NCBI GenBank assembly: GCA_050331095.1
Contig: JBHJHE010000016.1
Coordinates: 14,363-78,362, forward strand
Source: MED-G105 sp050331095
GTDB lineage: Bacteria; Pseudomonadota; Alphaproteobacteria; Caulobacterales; Parvularculaceae
Direction: 5' to 3'
DNA length: 64,000 nucleotides
Below the pieces are notes generated by a model. The model searched no databases and was not told the DNA's origin. It saw only the letters and a program-made list of their open reading frames with translations. A program made the translations under genes and the position numbers. This document shows positions 57,048 through 64,000 of the stretch, one piece after another (within the stretch, counting starts at the first letter, position 1; each line of letters begins with the position of its first letter).

Positions 57048-57804
57048 ACGCCTCGCGCGCAGCGAGACGGCCGGCCGCGTCGCGAGCCGCGCGATCGGGC
57101 TTTACATCAGATTCGTCGCCGCGACGTCCCGCTGGACGATCGAAGGCCGCGGCCATGTGGACGCGCTCGACGCCGCCGGCCGCAAGATCGTGTTCGCGTT
57201 CTGGCACGAGCGCCTGCTCATGGTTCCACTCCTGCGCCGCGAAACCGAGCGCCCGGTCTACATGCTGATCTCCGCCCACCGCGACGGCGAGATCATCGCC
57301 AACGCCGTCGCGCCGTTCGGGATCGAGTTTATCCGCGGATCGGCGGCGAACCCGAAAAAGTCGTTCAAAAACAAAAGCGGCGCGCCGGCGCTCGCGCGCA
57401 TGATCGCCGCCCTCGACGACGGCGCGATCGTCGGCGTGAAGCCCGACGGGCCGCGAGGCCCCGCCCGGCGGGCGCAACTCGGCGTTGCCCGGCGTGCCGC
57501 GATGACCGGCGCGGCGATCGTGCCATGCGCCTACGCGGCCTCGCGCGGCCGGCGGCTTCGCACCTGGGACCGTTTTTTCCTCGCCGCGCCGTTCTCGCGC
57601 GGGGCCTTCGTCGCCGGCCGTCCCCTGGAGCCCGCGCCGACGGACGCCGACGCGGCGACGTTGAAAGCCGCCGCGCAAGCGCTGACCGACGCCCTCGACG
57701 CGACGACGGCGCGGGCCGACGCGCTTGTCGCGCCCGCCGCCCGGCGCGCCAAAGGGCCGAACGGCGTCGCAGAGCCGGCGCTGGCCCCGCGCCGACGCGG
57801 CTGA
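57025..57804 (+). CDS. DUF374 lysophospholipid acyltransferase-like protein
   Basis: A 259-residue protein with the DUF374 consensus: IVFAFWHERLLMVP (the HxxxxP/E-type acyltransferase-like His), LISAHRDGEIIANAV, FGIEFIRGSAANPKKSF, MIAALDDGAIVGVKPDGPRGPARRAQLG. The family belongs to the PlsC-like acyltransferases and sits beside waaA and lpxK in alphaproteobacteria, pointing to lipid A or phospholipid acylation; the acceptor is unproven. ATG 57025 is at the divergent overlap with the exporter. The last 25 residues are Ala/Arg-rich and not conserved. Confidence 0.88.
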   Translation: MSLNRFFKRLARSETAGRVASRAIGLYIRFVAATSRWTIEGRGHVDALDAAGRKIVFAFWHERLLMVPLLRRETERPVYMLISAHRDGEIIANAVAPFGIEFIRGSAANPKKSFKNKSGAPALARMIAALDDGAIVGVKPDGPRGPARRAQLGVARRAAMTGAAIVPCAYAASRGRRLRTWDRFFLAAPFSRGAFVAGRPLEPAPTDADAATLKAAAQALTDALDATTARADALVAPAARRAKGPNGVAEPALAPRRRG

Positions 57805-57818
57805 GGCGGCGCGCCGCG

Positions 57819-59144
57819 ATGGCGACCGGCGCCGACCCGTTCGCAAGCGCGCCCTTGACGCTGAAGGCCTACCGCGCCCTCGGCGGGCTTGTTGGCCCGG
57901 CCCTGCCCCTCGTCCTCGACGCCCGCCGGCGCGCCGGCAAGGAGGACCCCGACCGCCTCGCCGAGCGCCGCGGCGTCGCCGGCCCCAGCCGGCCGGCCGG
58001 ACGCCTTGCCTGGCTCCACGGGGGCAGCGTCGGCGAGGCCTTGTCGCTCCTGCCCCTCGCAGCGCGCCTCAAGGCGGCGCGGCCGGCGACGCAGATCCTT
58101 CTCACGACAGGCACAGTGACGGCGGCGCGGCTTATCGCGGCGCGCCTGCCCGTCGGCGCGATCCATCAGTACGCGCCTATCGACCGCCCGGCCTACGTCC
58201 GCCGCTTCCTCGACCATTGGCGCCCGGACGCGGCCGTGTTCGTCGAAGCGGAGTTGTGGCCGAACATGGTTCTGGAGACGCGTCGGCGGGCGCGCTTCAT
58301 GGCGCTGGTCAACGCGCGCATGTCGCCGCGTTCGTTTGAGAACTGGCGCCGGCGGGCCCGCGCGGCGCGCTGCCTCTTGTCCGCGTTCGACGTCGTCATG
58401 GCGCAGGACGAGGCGAACGCCGCCCGTCTGACGGGCCTCCTGAGACGGACGGTCTCGGGCGAGGCCAATCTCAAACACGCCGCGCCAAGCCCGCCCACGG
58501 ACGAGGCGGCCGTGGCGGCGTTCCGCGCGCAGATCGGCCCGCGACGGGCATGGCTCGCCGCAAGCACCCATGAGGGCGAGGAGGAGGCGGCGGCGGACGT
58601 TCACGCGGCGCTCGTCGCCGGCTTCGATCGCCTGCTGACGATTATCGCGCCGCGCCACCCGGTCCGCGCCGACGCGGTCGCGGCCATGTTGACGGCGCGC
58701 GGTCTCGCGGTCGCGCGACGCAGCGCCGACCATGAGATAACACCGGAGACTGACGTTTATCTCGTCGACGCCCTCGGCGAGTTGGAACTGTTCTATCGGC
58801 TGGCGCCGGTCGCGTTCGTCGGCGGCTCCTTCGTCGACGTCGGCGGGCACAATCCGCTGGAGCCCGCGCGCCTTGGATCGGCGATCCTCGTCGGACCCCA
58901 CGCCCACAATTTCGAGGACGACTACGCGGCGCTGCTCGACGCCGGCGCGGCCCCGCGCGTCGCCGACGCGGACGAACTCGCCCACGCGGTGGAGCGCCTC
59001 TTGAAAGACGAGGCGGCGCGCACGCGCCAGGCCGCGGCCGCAGCCGACTTCGCGCGCGTGCGCGGCGCGACCGCCCTCGACGTGGTCTACGGGCGACTGC
59101 GACCCGGGCTCGAAGCGGCGTTGTCAGAGGGAGACGCGGCGTGA
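57819..59144 (+). CDS. waaA: 3-deoxy-D-manno-octulosonic acid transferase (Kdo transferase)
   Basis: A 441-residue GT30 enzyme that adds Kdo to lipid IVA. Motifs are LAWLHGGSVGEALSLLPLAARL, ILLTTGTVTAARLIAARLP, PAYVRRFLDHWRPDAAVFVEAELWPNMV (split), LVNARMSPRSFENWRR, LAASTHEGEEE, IIAPRHPVR and the donor site FVGGSFVDVGGHNPLEPARLG. One membrane-associated N-terminal helix is expected. Its TGA overlaps the lpxK GTG start. It follows DUF374 at 14 bases. Confidence 0.95.
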   Translation: MATGADPFASAPLTLKAYRALGGLVGPALPLVLDARRRAGKEDPDRLAERRGVAGPSRPAGRLAWLHGGSVGEALSLLPLAARLKAARPATQILLTTGTVTAARLIAARLPVGAIHQYAPIDRPAYVRRFLDHWRPDAAVFVEAELWPNMVLETRRRARFMALVNARMSPRSFENWRRRARAARCLLSAFDVVMAQDEANAARLTGLLRRTVSGEANLKHAAPSPPTDEAAVAAFRAQIGPRRAWLAASTHEGEEEAAADVHAALVAGFDRLLTIIAPRHPVRADAVAAMLTARGLAVARRSADHEITPETDVYLVDALGELELFYRLAPVAFVGGSFVDVGGHNPLEPARLGSAILVGPHAHNFEDDYAALLDAGAAPRVADADELAHAVERLLKDEAARTRQAAAAADFARVRGATALDVVYGRLRPGLEAALSEGDAA

Positions 59145-60157
59145 AAGAGCCGTGGTTCTGGCGCGACGACACCCGCGCGGCCGATCTTGTCGGCGCCGCG
59201 CTCGCGCCCCTCGCCGCGCTTTACGACGCCGGCCAGCGCCTCCGCGCCGCGCAGACCAAGGCGGCGCGCGCCGACGTTCCCGTTCTTTGCGTCGGCAACG
59301 CCGCCCTCGGCGGCGTCGGCAAGACGCCCTTCGCCCTTCTGCTAGCGGATCTTCTGTCCCCGGCGGTCGATGGCGAGGTCTTTTTTCTCACGCGCGGCCA
59401 TGGCGGCGCCGAGCCGGGGCCGTCGCTCCTGCGCGCCGGCCACGGACGCGACGCTGCGGCCGTCGGCGACGAAGCGCTCCTCCTCGCCGCGCGCCGGCCC
59501 CCCGTCGTCGCGCGGGACCGCCCGGCGGGCGCGGCGCTGGCCGCGCGCGAAGGCGCACGCGCCATCGTTATGGACGACGGCTATCAGAACCCTACGCTTG
59601 AAAAAGACGTGAACGTCCTATTGTGGGCGGCGTCGGACGCGGCGGACGCGCGCACGTTCCCCGCAGGCCCCTTGCGCGAGCCGGCGCGCCGCGCCGCCGC
59701 GCGCGCGGACGCCGTCGTCGTCGTCGGCCCGCCGGACGCCGGCCATGAGGCGTTCGAGCCGCCTCTCGCCCTTGCCGCCGCGGGCGAGCCGACGTTCCGC
59801 GCCCGCCTCGAACCCGTCGGCGACGTCGATCCGGCGCCTGTCGTCGCGTTTTGCGGCCTCGGCCGGCCGCAACGCTTTTTCGACCTCTTGCGCAGCCAGG
59901 GCTTCGACGTGCGCGGCGCGATCGCTTTTCCCGACCACCATCCCTATACGGACGCCGAGCTCGGGCGCCTCGCGGCGCTCGCCGAACGAAGGGAGGCGGC
60001 GCTGATTACGACGGAGAAGGACCATGCGCGGCTGACCGCGGCGATCGCCGCGCGAACGCGGGTCCTGCGCGTAGAGATGCGGGTCGACGACCCCGACGGC
60101 CTGATGCGCGCCGTGACGGCGCGTCTCAACGCGCGTCGGCCGGGTTGGCGCGGATGA
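59141..60157 (+). CDS. lpxK: Tetraacyldisaccharide 4'-kinase
   Basis: A 338-residue membrane-associated kinase that adds the 4' phosphate of lipid A. It starts KEPWFWRDD, has the Walker A loop VGNAALGGVGKTPFALLLADLL, a GHGG motif in FFLTRGHGGAEPG, the catalytic Asp pair in VMDDGYQNP, and the C-terminal FPDHHPYTDAEL and TTEKDHARL. A start GTG 59141 overlaps waaA, and the stop overlaps the acyltransferase ATG, so the lipid A block is tightly coupled. Confidence 0.95.
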   Translation: MKEPWFWRDDTRAADLVGAALAPLAALYDAGQRLRAAQTKAARADVPVLCVGNAALGGVGKTPFALLLADLLSPAVDGEVFFLTRGHGGAEPGPSLLRAGHGRDAAAVGDEALLLAARRPPVVARDRPAGAALAAREGARAIVMDDGYQNPTLEKDVNVLLWAASDAADARTFPAGPLREPARRAAARADAVVVVGPPDAGHEAFEPPLALAAAGEPTFRARLEPVGDVDPAPVVAFCGLGRPQRFFDLLRSQGFDVRGAIAFPDHHPYTDAELGRLAALAERREAALITTEKDHARLTAAIAARTRVLRVEMRVDDPDGLMRAVTARLNARRPGWRG

Positions 60158-61110
60158 GCGATCGCGCGAATTGGAACGCCCTCGCCATCGACGGCGACGT
60201 GGAGCCGCCGGCGCCCCGCGCGAACCGGCCGACGACGATCGGCGCGCGCGCCGAGTACGCCCTTGCGCGGGCGCTCTTCGCGGTGTTCCGCGTCATCGGC
60301 GTCGACGCGGCCTCCGCTGTCGCGGGCCGTTTCACGCGGCTCGTCGGACCTTTGCTCAGCGGCCTTTCGAACCGCGCCCGCGACAATCTCCGCCGCGCCT
60401 ATCCCGACTGGTCGGAGGCCGAGATCGAGCGGACCGTGCGCAGCGTGTGGGAGAATCTCGGCCGAACCGCGGCGGAGTTCGCCCACCTCGACGCCCTCGA
60501 TCCCGCCCGCGGCCGCGTCGTCTGTCACGGGACGGACATTCCGCTTGCGTTGAAAGAGGCCGGGCGGCCGGCGATCTACGTCTCCGCGCACCTCGCCAAC
60601 TGGGAGGCGCTGACGATCGCCCTAACGCGCCTCGGCGTCGATTACGCCGTGGTCTACCGAGCCGCGAACAACCCCCTTGTCGACGCCATGATCATCGCCG
60701 AACGCGCTAGATGGATGACCCGCCGCCAGATCCCCAAGGGCAAGCGCGGCGGACGCGACCTTATCGCCGCCGTCAAGGACGGCCGCTCGCTCGCCATGCT
60801 TGTCGACCAGAAACTGAACGACGGCGTGCCGGCGCCGTTTTTCGGGCGAACGGCGATGACCGCGCCCGCCGCCGCGCGTCTGTCGCTGAAACACGGCGCG
60901 CCGATCGTCCCCGCTGCGATCTTCCGCCACGGCGGGGCGCGCTTCGACATGCATTTCCGTGAACCGATCGACTTCGAGCCATCGGGCGATTTCGCCCAAG
61001 ACATCCTCGCGCTGACGGCGCGCGTCAACGAGGCGATAGAAATGGAGATCCGCCGCGCGCCGGCGCAATGGCTCTGGCTCCACCGGCGCTGGCCGAAAGA
61101 CGAGGGCTGA
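60154..61110 (+). CDS. Lipid A acyltransferase, LpxL/HtrB family
   Basis: A 318-residue acyltransferase. An N-terminal helix (ALARALFAVFRVIGVDAASAV) anchors it in the inner membrane. Motifs are NLRRAYPDWSEAEIERTVRSVWENLGRTAAEF, the catalytic AHLANWEALTIAL (H-x4-E/D type), DQKLNDGVPAPFFGRTAMTAPAAARLSLKHGAPIVPAAI and the end QWLWLHRRWP. It adds a secondary acyl chain to Kdo2-lipid IVA. ATG 60154 overlaps the lpxK stop (ATGA). It closes the operon. Confidence 0.92.
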   Translation: MSDRANWNALAIDGDVEPPAPRANRPTTIGARAEYALARALFAVFRVIGVDAASAVAGRFTRLVGPLLSGLSNRARDNLRRAYPDWSEAEIERTVRSVWENLGRTAAEFAHLDALDPARGRVVCHGTDIPLALKEAGRPAIYVSAHLANWEALTIALTRLGVDYAVVYRAANNPLVDAMIIAERARWMTRRQIPKGKRGGRDLIAAVKDGRSLAMLVDQKLNDGVPAPFFGRTAMTAPAAARLSLKHGAPIVPAAIFRHGGARFDMHFREPIDFEPSGDFAQDILALTARVNEAIEMEIRRAPAQWLWLHRRWPKDEG

Positions 61111-61141
61111 CGCTTTGGCGGAGCCGCGAGCCAGCTGGACG

Positions 61142-61357
61142 TCACTCCTCGCAGCCGCCCTCATAAGCGACGCCGACGCCTTCCGCCGCGGCGCTGCAGG
61201 CGTTGGGGTAGGTCGCGCCGTCCGCGCCGCACACGGGTTCGTAGATCGTCGCGCAGACCGTCGGGAGCGCGGGCGGCTCGTTTGCGATCGGGGTCGTGCG
61301 CGCGCCGGCGCACCCCAAAAGCCCTAGCGCCGCGCTGGCGGCGAGCGCCGTTCGCAT
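61142..61357 (-). CDS. Kazal-domain lipoprotein
   Basis: A 71-residue protein. A lipoprotein signal ends in the lipobox LGLLGC (Cys16), so the mature protein is lipid-anchored. After a short linker comes a compact Kazal-like domain: VCATIYEPVCGADGATYPNAC then GVAYEGGC. It has four cysteines (35, 43, 54, 69) instead of the six of animal Kazal inhibitors, a variant common in bacteria. It may block serine proteases in the envelope; this is inferred from the fold. Its ATG overlaps the bfr stop (TGATG), so it is translated with bacterioferritin. Confidence 0.8.
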   Translation of the reverse strand: MRTALAASAALGLLGCAGARTTPIANEPPALPTVCATIYEPVCGADGATYPNACSAAAEGVGVAYEGGCEE

Positions 61358-61836
61358 CAATCGTCGCCCTTCTTGATCTGCGACTGGCTGTAAAGCTCGA
61401 GACCGATCCTCGCGATCAGCCCCAGTTGGGTCTCGAGATAGTCGATGTGCTCTTCCTCGGACTCCAGAATGTCCGCCATGATCTCGCGGCTGACATAATC
61501 CTTCGCCGTCTCGAAATAGGCGATCGCCTCTTTGTACAGAGGATGGGCGCGTTCCTCGGCGCGCAGGTCGCACTCGAGGATCTCCTTCACGTTCTCGCCG
61601 ATATAGACCTTGTCGAGGTCCTGCACGTTCGGCAGGCCCTCAAGGAACAGGATCCGTTCAATCAGCTTGTCCGCATGCTTCATTTCGTCGATCGATTCTT
61701 CGTATTCGACGTCGGCGAGTCGGCGGAAACCCCAATCGCGCAGCATGCGGGCGTGGAGGAAGTACTGGTTGACCGTGGTCAGCTCCAGTTTCAACGCCTT
61801 GTTCAGATATTCTATGACCTTGGGATCGCCCTTCAC
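61357..61836 (-). CDS. bfr: Bacterioferritin
   Basis: A 159-residue ferritin-like protein forming a 24-mer shell for iron storage. All ferroxidase ligands are present at canonical positions: Glu18, Glu51, His54, Glu94, Glu127 and His130. Met52 is the haem axial ligand. It starts MKGDPKVIEYLNKALKLELTTVNQYFLHARM. The downstream Kazal lipoprotein overlaps its stop. bfd lies upstream on the same strand at 144 bases; the gap probably contains its own promoter. Confidence 0.97.
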   Translation of the reverse strand: MKGDPKVIEYLNKALKLELTTVNQYFLHARMLRDWGFRRLADVEYEESIDEMKHADKLIERILFLEGLPNVQDLDKVYIGENVKEILECDLRAEERAHPLYKEAIAYFETAKDYVSREIMADILESEEEHIDYLETQLGLIARIGLELYSQSQIKKGDD

Positions 61837-61980
61837 GCCGAAAGCTCCTTCGCGTTCGCTTAACGTCAGCCTCTTTCGCTGACTTTACGCGTCCGTACAA
61901 GGATTAGCTCTGTGAGCCATTCTCAGTCGCGAAATTTTTTCGAAGAAAACGCGAATGCGCCGCGTTCGCCGGTTCAGCGT

Positions 61981-62175
61981 TCAAGCCGCCGAGGCGGACG
62001 CGCTGTCGCGCGCGACATTCTCCGCCGCGGAGATCGACCGCGCCACGTCGGCGAAGCACTTGCCGCACTGGGGCCGGCGGCCGCACCGGCGAAAGACCTC
62101 CGCCACCGACTTGGCGTCGGCGGAAACGGCGGCTATCTCCGTATCGCGGATGGCGTTGCAGATGCACACGAACAT
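61981..62175 (-). CDS. bfd: Bacterioferritin-associated ferredoxin
   Basis: A 64-residue [2Fe-2S] protein. The start MFVCICNAIRD gives Cys4 and Cys6; PQCGKCFADVARS gives Cys37 and Cys40, the ligand pattern C-x-C ... C-x2-C of Bfd. It passes electrons to bacterioferritin haem to release stored iron in iron shortage. A Fur-like box lies 40-50 bases upstream, which fits low-iron expression. An additional Cys31 is not a usual ligand. Confidence 0.93.
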   Translation of the reverse strand: MFVCICNAIRDTEIAAVSADAKSVAEVFRRCGRRPQCGKCFADVARSISAAENVARDSASASAA

Positions 62176-62212
62176 TGGGCGCGAACTCCTGTTGCGCCCT
62201 TTATGATGCGGC

Positions 62213-62227
62213 TAAGAATGATTGTCA
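62213..62227 (-). promoter_or_regulatory. Fur-type iron box before bfd
   Basis: On the minus strand TGACAATCATTCTTA (62227-62213) matches the 7-1-7 Fur pattern TGATAATnATTATCA at about 11 of 14 informative positions. It sits 38 bases before the bfd start, where a repressor would block transcription. In alphaproteobacteria the binding protein could be Fur, Mur or another iron regulator. Confidence 0.5.
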
Positions 62228-62252
62228 ATTACATTCGCAACGCGTTCGCGCG

Positions 62253-63344
62253 TCATCCGGGCATGTCGCAGACGAGGAGCCGCGGGTCGACAAGGCGGCC
62301 GCGCCATTTGACGCTCCAATGTAGGTGCGGGCCGGTGACCCGGCCCGTCGCCCCGACCGCGCCGATAACATCGCCTTTTTCAATGCGTTGGCCCGGCTCC
62401 ACGTCGATCCGCGACATGTGGAGGAAGGCGCTTTCGAGCCAGTGGCCATGGTCGAGGAGAACGAGGCCGCCTTCGAAATACATGTCGGTCTCGGCGAGGC
62501 GCACGACGCCCGGCGCCGGCGCACGGATGGGCGTGCCCGTGGGCGCGGCGACGTCGAGGCCCGAATGGGGCCGCTTCGGCTCGCCATTGAGGATCCGCTG
62601 GGAGCCGAAGACGCCGCTGATGCGGCCGGTCACCGGCCAGTCGAAGCCCGCCGCCCAGAACGCCGCCGGATCCGTCGTTTCGCGGGCGGCTTTCTTCAAT
62701 GCGCTGTCGGCGCGGATTTTGACGAGCTGTTCTTCCGTGAAGCCGGAGACTTTCGACTGGTCGAGCCCGTCGATGCGGTCGACGCGGAACTCGCGGTCGG
62801 CGATGTCGAGGGTCCGGCGGTAGACATTGCCGTCGGGGAACGAGGCGACGAGAAGCGCCGTCAGCGCGCTGTCGCGCCCGAAGCCGAAAACGAAGCGGCC
62901 GTCCGCGCCCACCATCACCGGGTCGCCGTCGAGCCTGATCTCGGCGCCCGGGGCGACGGCGCCGAAGACGAGCCCGCCCTGGACGAAATCGCCCTCCAGC
63001 GTCACCGGCGGCGCCGGCGCGTCCTCCGGCGCCGGTTCGGCGCTGGCGAAAACGCGTTGGCGGTCGGCGGCGCGCGCCATGGCGGCGTCGAACTGGGCGC
63101 GGCGGGAGGCCGGTTCGTGAGGCGCCGCGGCGCTCGCCGAGACGAACGCCGGCGTCGCGGCCTGCGGCGCCTCGGGCGCGTACGCCGCCGCGTTGGACGA
63201 AGCCGCGACAGGCGGCTCGGCGAGCGGCGGTTGCGCCAGAACCGCCGTCTCAGGCGCCGCCTCGGTCGCCGTCGCGGTGGGCGCGGCGGCGCAGGCCGCC
63301 AACGCCGAAGCCAGCGCGCTCGCAGTAATGAGCGATCGGATCAT
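62253..63344 (-). CDS. M23 family metallopeptidase, lipoprotein
   Basis: A 363-residue envelope protein. A lipobox (SALAAC, Cys18) is followed by a long Ala/Pro/Glu-rich linker, a domain of unknown fold (about 140-250), and a C-terminal M23 (LytM) domain with zinc ligands in PKRPHSGLDVAAPTG (His, Asp) and TGPHLHWSVKWRG (His-x-His). It cleaves or senses peptidoglycan cross-bridges; all zinc ligands are kept, so activity is likely. ATG 63344 starts MIRSLITASALAS, a good signal. It follows the DUF2093 gene by 17 bases. Confidence 0.9.
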   Translation of the reverse strand: MIRSLITASALASALAACAAAPTATATEAAPETAVLAQPPLAEPPVAASSNAAAYAPEAPQAATPAFVSASAAAPHEPASRRAQFDAAMARAADRQRVFASAEPAPEDAPAPPVTLEGDFVQGGLVFGAVAPGAEIRLDGDPVMVGADGRFVFGFGRDSALTALLVASFPDGNVYRRTLDIADREFRVDRIDGLDQSKVSGFTEEQLVKIRADSALKKAARETTDPAAFWAAGFDWPVTGRISGVFGSQRILNGEPKRPHSGLDVAAPTGTPIRAPAPGVVRLAETDMYFEGGLVLLDHGHWLESAFLHMSRIDVEPGQRIEKGDVIGAVGATGRVTGPHLHWSVKWRGRLVDPRLLVCDMPG

Positions 63345-63361
63345 GTCGGCTCCCCCTCTTC

Positions 63362-63586
63362 TCAAGCCTCGCCGTTCTCGCCGCGCGGCGGATAGCCGAA
63401 GCCTCGCATGGCCGCGGCCGCGTCGATGTACGGCTCCTGGCGGTCGGCGCTCCAATACTTTAGCGCCTCAAGCGGGATCTTCTCGCCCGTCACCGCGCAG
63501 CGCACGAAGCGGCCGGGTTTGATCACCGCGTACTCCGCGTCGAGATATTCCAGTACGGCCTCGCGGTCGTTCGAGGAGTTCAGCAT
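63362..63586 (-). CDS. DUF2093 family protein
   Basis: A 74-residue protein with the DUF2093 pattern: REAVLEYLDAEYAVIKPGRFVRCAVTGEKIPLEALKYWSADRQEPY. It is a short alphaproteobacterial family that normally sits between lpxK and xseA. The single Cys lies in RCAVTG. Role unknown. It lies 71 bases after xseA on the same strand. Confidence 0.9.
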   Translation of the reverse strand: MLNSSNDREAVLEYLDAEYAVIKPGRFVRCAVTGEKIPLEALKYWSADRQEPYIDAAAAMRGFGYPPRGENGEA

Positions 63587-63657
63587 ATGCGCTCGCGAAA
63601 ACGTCGTCGCGCGAGTGATACCGCGCGCCCGCGCGGGCCGTCAAAGCGCGGCCGCCC

Positions 63658-64000
63658 TCACCCGTCGCGCTCGAAGAGCGAGCCTTGCGACGGCTTGCCC
63701 TTGGCCTTGCGCGGCGCGGCGCGGCCCGGGCCGTGCGTCCCGCGGGGGGCGTCGCCGACGACCGCCCCGCGCTCGCCGTCGGCGAAGACCAGGGTGACGG
63801 CGTCTCCCGCCGACGCGTCCGCGGCGCGCCGGATGAGCCGGCCGTCGGGCCCGCGCACGAAGGCGAAGCCGCGCTCAAGCGCCGACTGGTGCGAAAGCGA
63901 GCGCAACTGCGCGCCGAGCGCCGCGAGCCGGTCGCCGCGGCGGCGGGCGTCGGCGACGGCGACGCGGGCCAGGCGGTCGCCGGCGCGGACGAGAGCGGCG
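63658..64000 (-). CDS. xseA: Exodeoxyribonuclease VII large subunit, C-terminal part
   Basis: The frame is open to the window edge, so only the last 113 codons or so are seen. The segment LRSLSHQSALERGFAFVRGPDGRLIRRAADASAGD (from about 63906) is the conserved XseA C-terminal motif (S-x-x-vLxRGYA-x-v). The end is basic with KAKGKPSQGSLFERDG. With XseB it degrades single-stranded DNA. The DUF2093-xseA pair is the usual alphaproteobacterial neighbourhood. Confidence 0.9.
   Translation of the reverse strand, partial: AALVRAGDRLARVAVADARRRGDRLAALGAQLRSLSHQSALERGFAFVRGPDGRLIRRAADASAGDAVTLVFADGERGAVVGDAPRGTHGPGRAAPRKAKGKPSQGSLFERDG

Noticed and set aside
1..64000. CRISPR arrays, rRNA operons, riboswitches, prophage or toxin-antitoxin pairs
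   Set aside because: No regularly spaced direct repeats, rRNA segments, known riboswitch cores or phage genes were recognised on either strand.

Overview
The window is the high-GC chromosome of a Gram-negative alphaproteobacterium. Supporting evidence is the chvI-chvG-hprK-EIIA-HPr order, the accA-xerD-aroK-aroB neighbourhood, the pmbA-DUF4170 / DUF374-waaA-lpxK lipid A block, alphaproteobacterial small families (DUF4169, DUF4170, DUF2093, DUF427), and a nadABC operon headed by a NrtR/NadQ-type regulator. Two proteins end in exosortase (CTERM) sorting signals. I cannot assign a genus; an order such as Parvularculales or Rhodobacterales is only a guess. Nearly all of the sequence is dense housekeeping DNA, and most long antisense reading frames are shadows caused by GC-rich codon use.

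Region 1-4228 looks different: it is visibly poorer in GC and loosely packed. It carries a tandem universal stress protein, an FNR-type regulator with the four expected cluster cysteines, a dead IS6-family transposase, half of a palindromic repeat, and a nuclease-like gene that appears frameshifted. It ends exactly at the 3' end of a tRNA-Ser(CGA) gene and is best read as a decayed island.

Region 4.5-15.4 kb holds ribosomal proteins (rplU with a helix-hairpin-helix tail, rpmA), accA, xerD, a secreted alphaproteobacterial protein and its tiny membrane neighbour, the shikimate genes aroK-aroB, a CorC-type transporter, a Tet-type MFS pump, a small ion channel, and infC, which appears to start at AUA. 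Region 15.5-27 kb holds two glycosyltransferases, an ABHD10-like hydrolase, the PTS-Ntr/HprK/ChvGI signalling cluster on the minus strand, phhB, a GNAT enzyme, a PEP-CTERM protein, an acyl-CoA dehydrogenase, DUF427, and tadA.

Region 27-36.4 kb holds rluB, DUF4169, rsmD, a 6S RNA in its classic place before 5-formyltetrahydrofolate cyclo-ligase, a YmdB-like phosphodiesterase, yebC, a hybrid histidine kinase, efp, an HD hydrolase and a small phosphatase. The convergent yebC and kinase genes end inside the two tips of one 163-bp palindromic repeat, which supplies both stop codons. Region 36.4-41.4 kb is the NAD locus: regulator, a perfect operator dyad, then nadA-nadB-nadC with 4-bp overlaps. 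nadB contains an in-frame 93-bp tandem duplication.

Region 41.4-52.9 kb holds a VPLPA-CTERM protein, a SleB hydrolase, ppdK, a cold-shock gene with a structured leader, ubiD, an amidohydrolase without a normal start codon, a glutamine amidotransferase, a GST and a P1 peptidase. Region 52.9-61.1 kb is an outer-membrane block: pmbA, DUF4170, a CtpA-like phosphatase, an MsbA-like exporter, DUF374, waaA, lpxK, and a LpxL-type acyltransferase. The window closes with an iron-storage group (bfr, a Kazal lipoprotein, bfd with a Fur-like box), an M23 peptidase, DUF2093 and the 3' part of xseA. I saw no CRISPR array, rRNA, intact transposon or phage.
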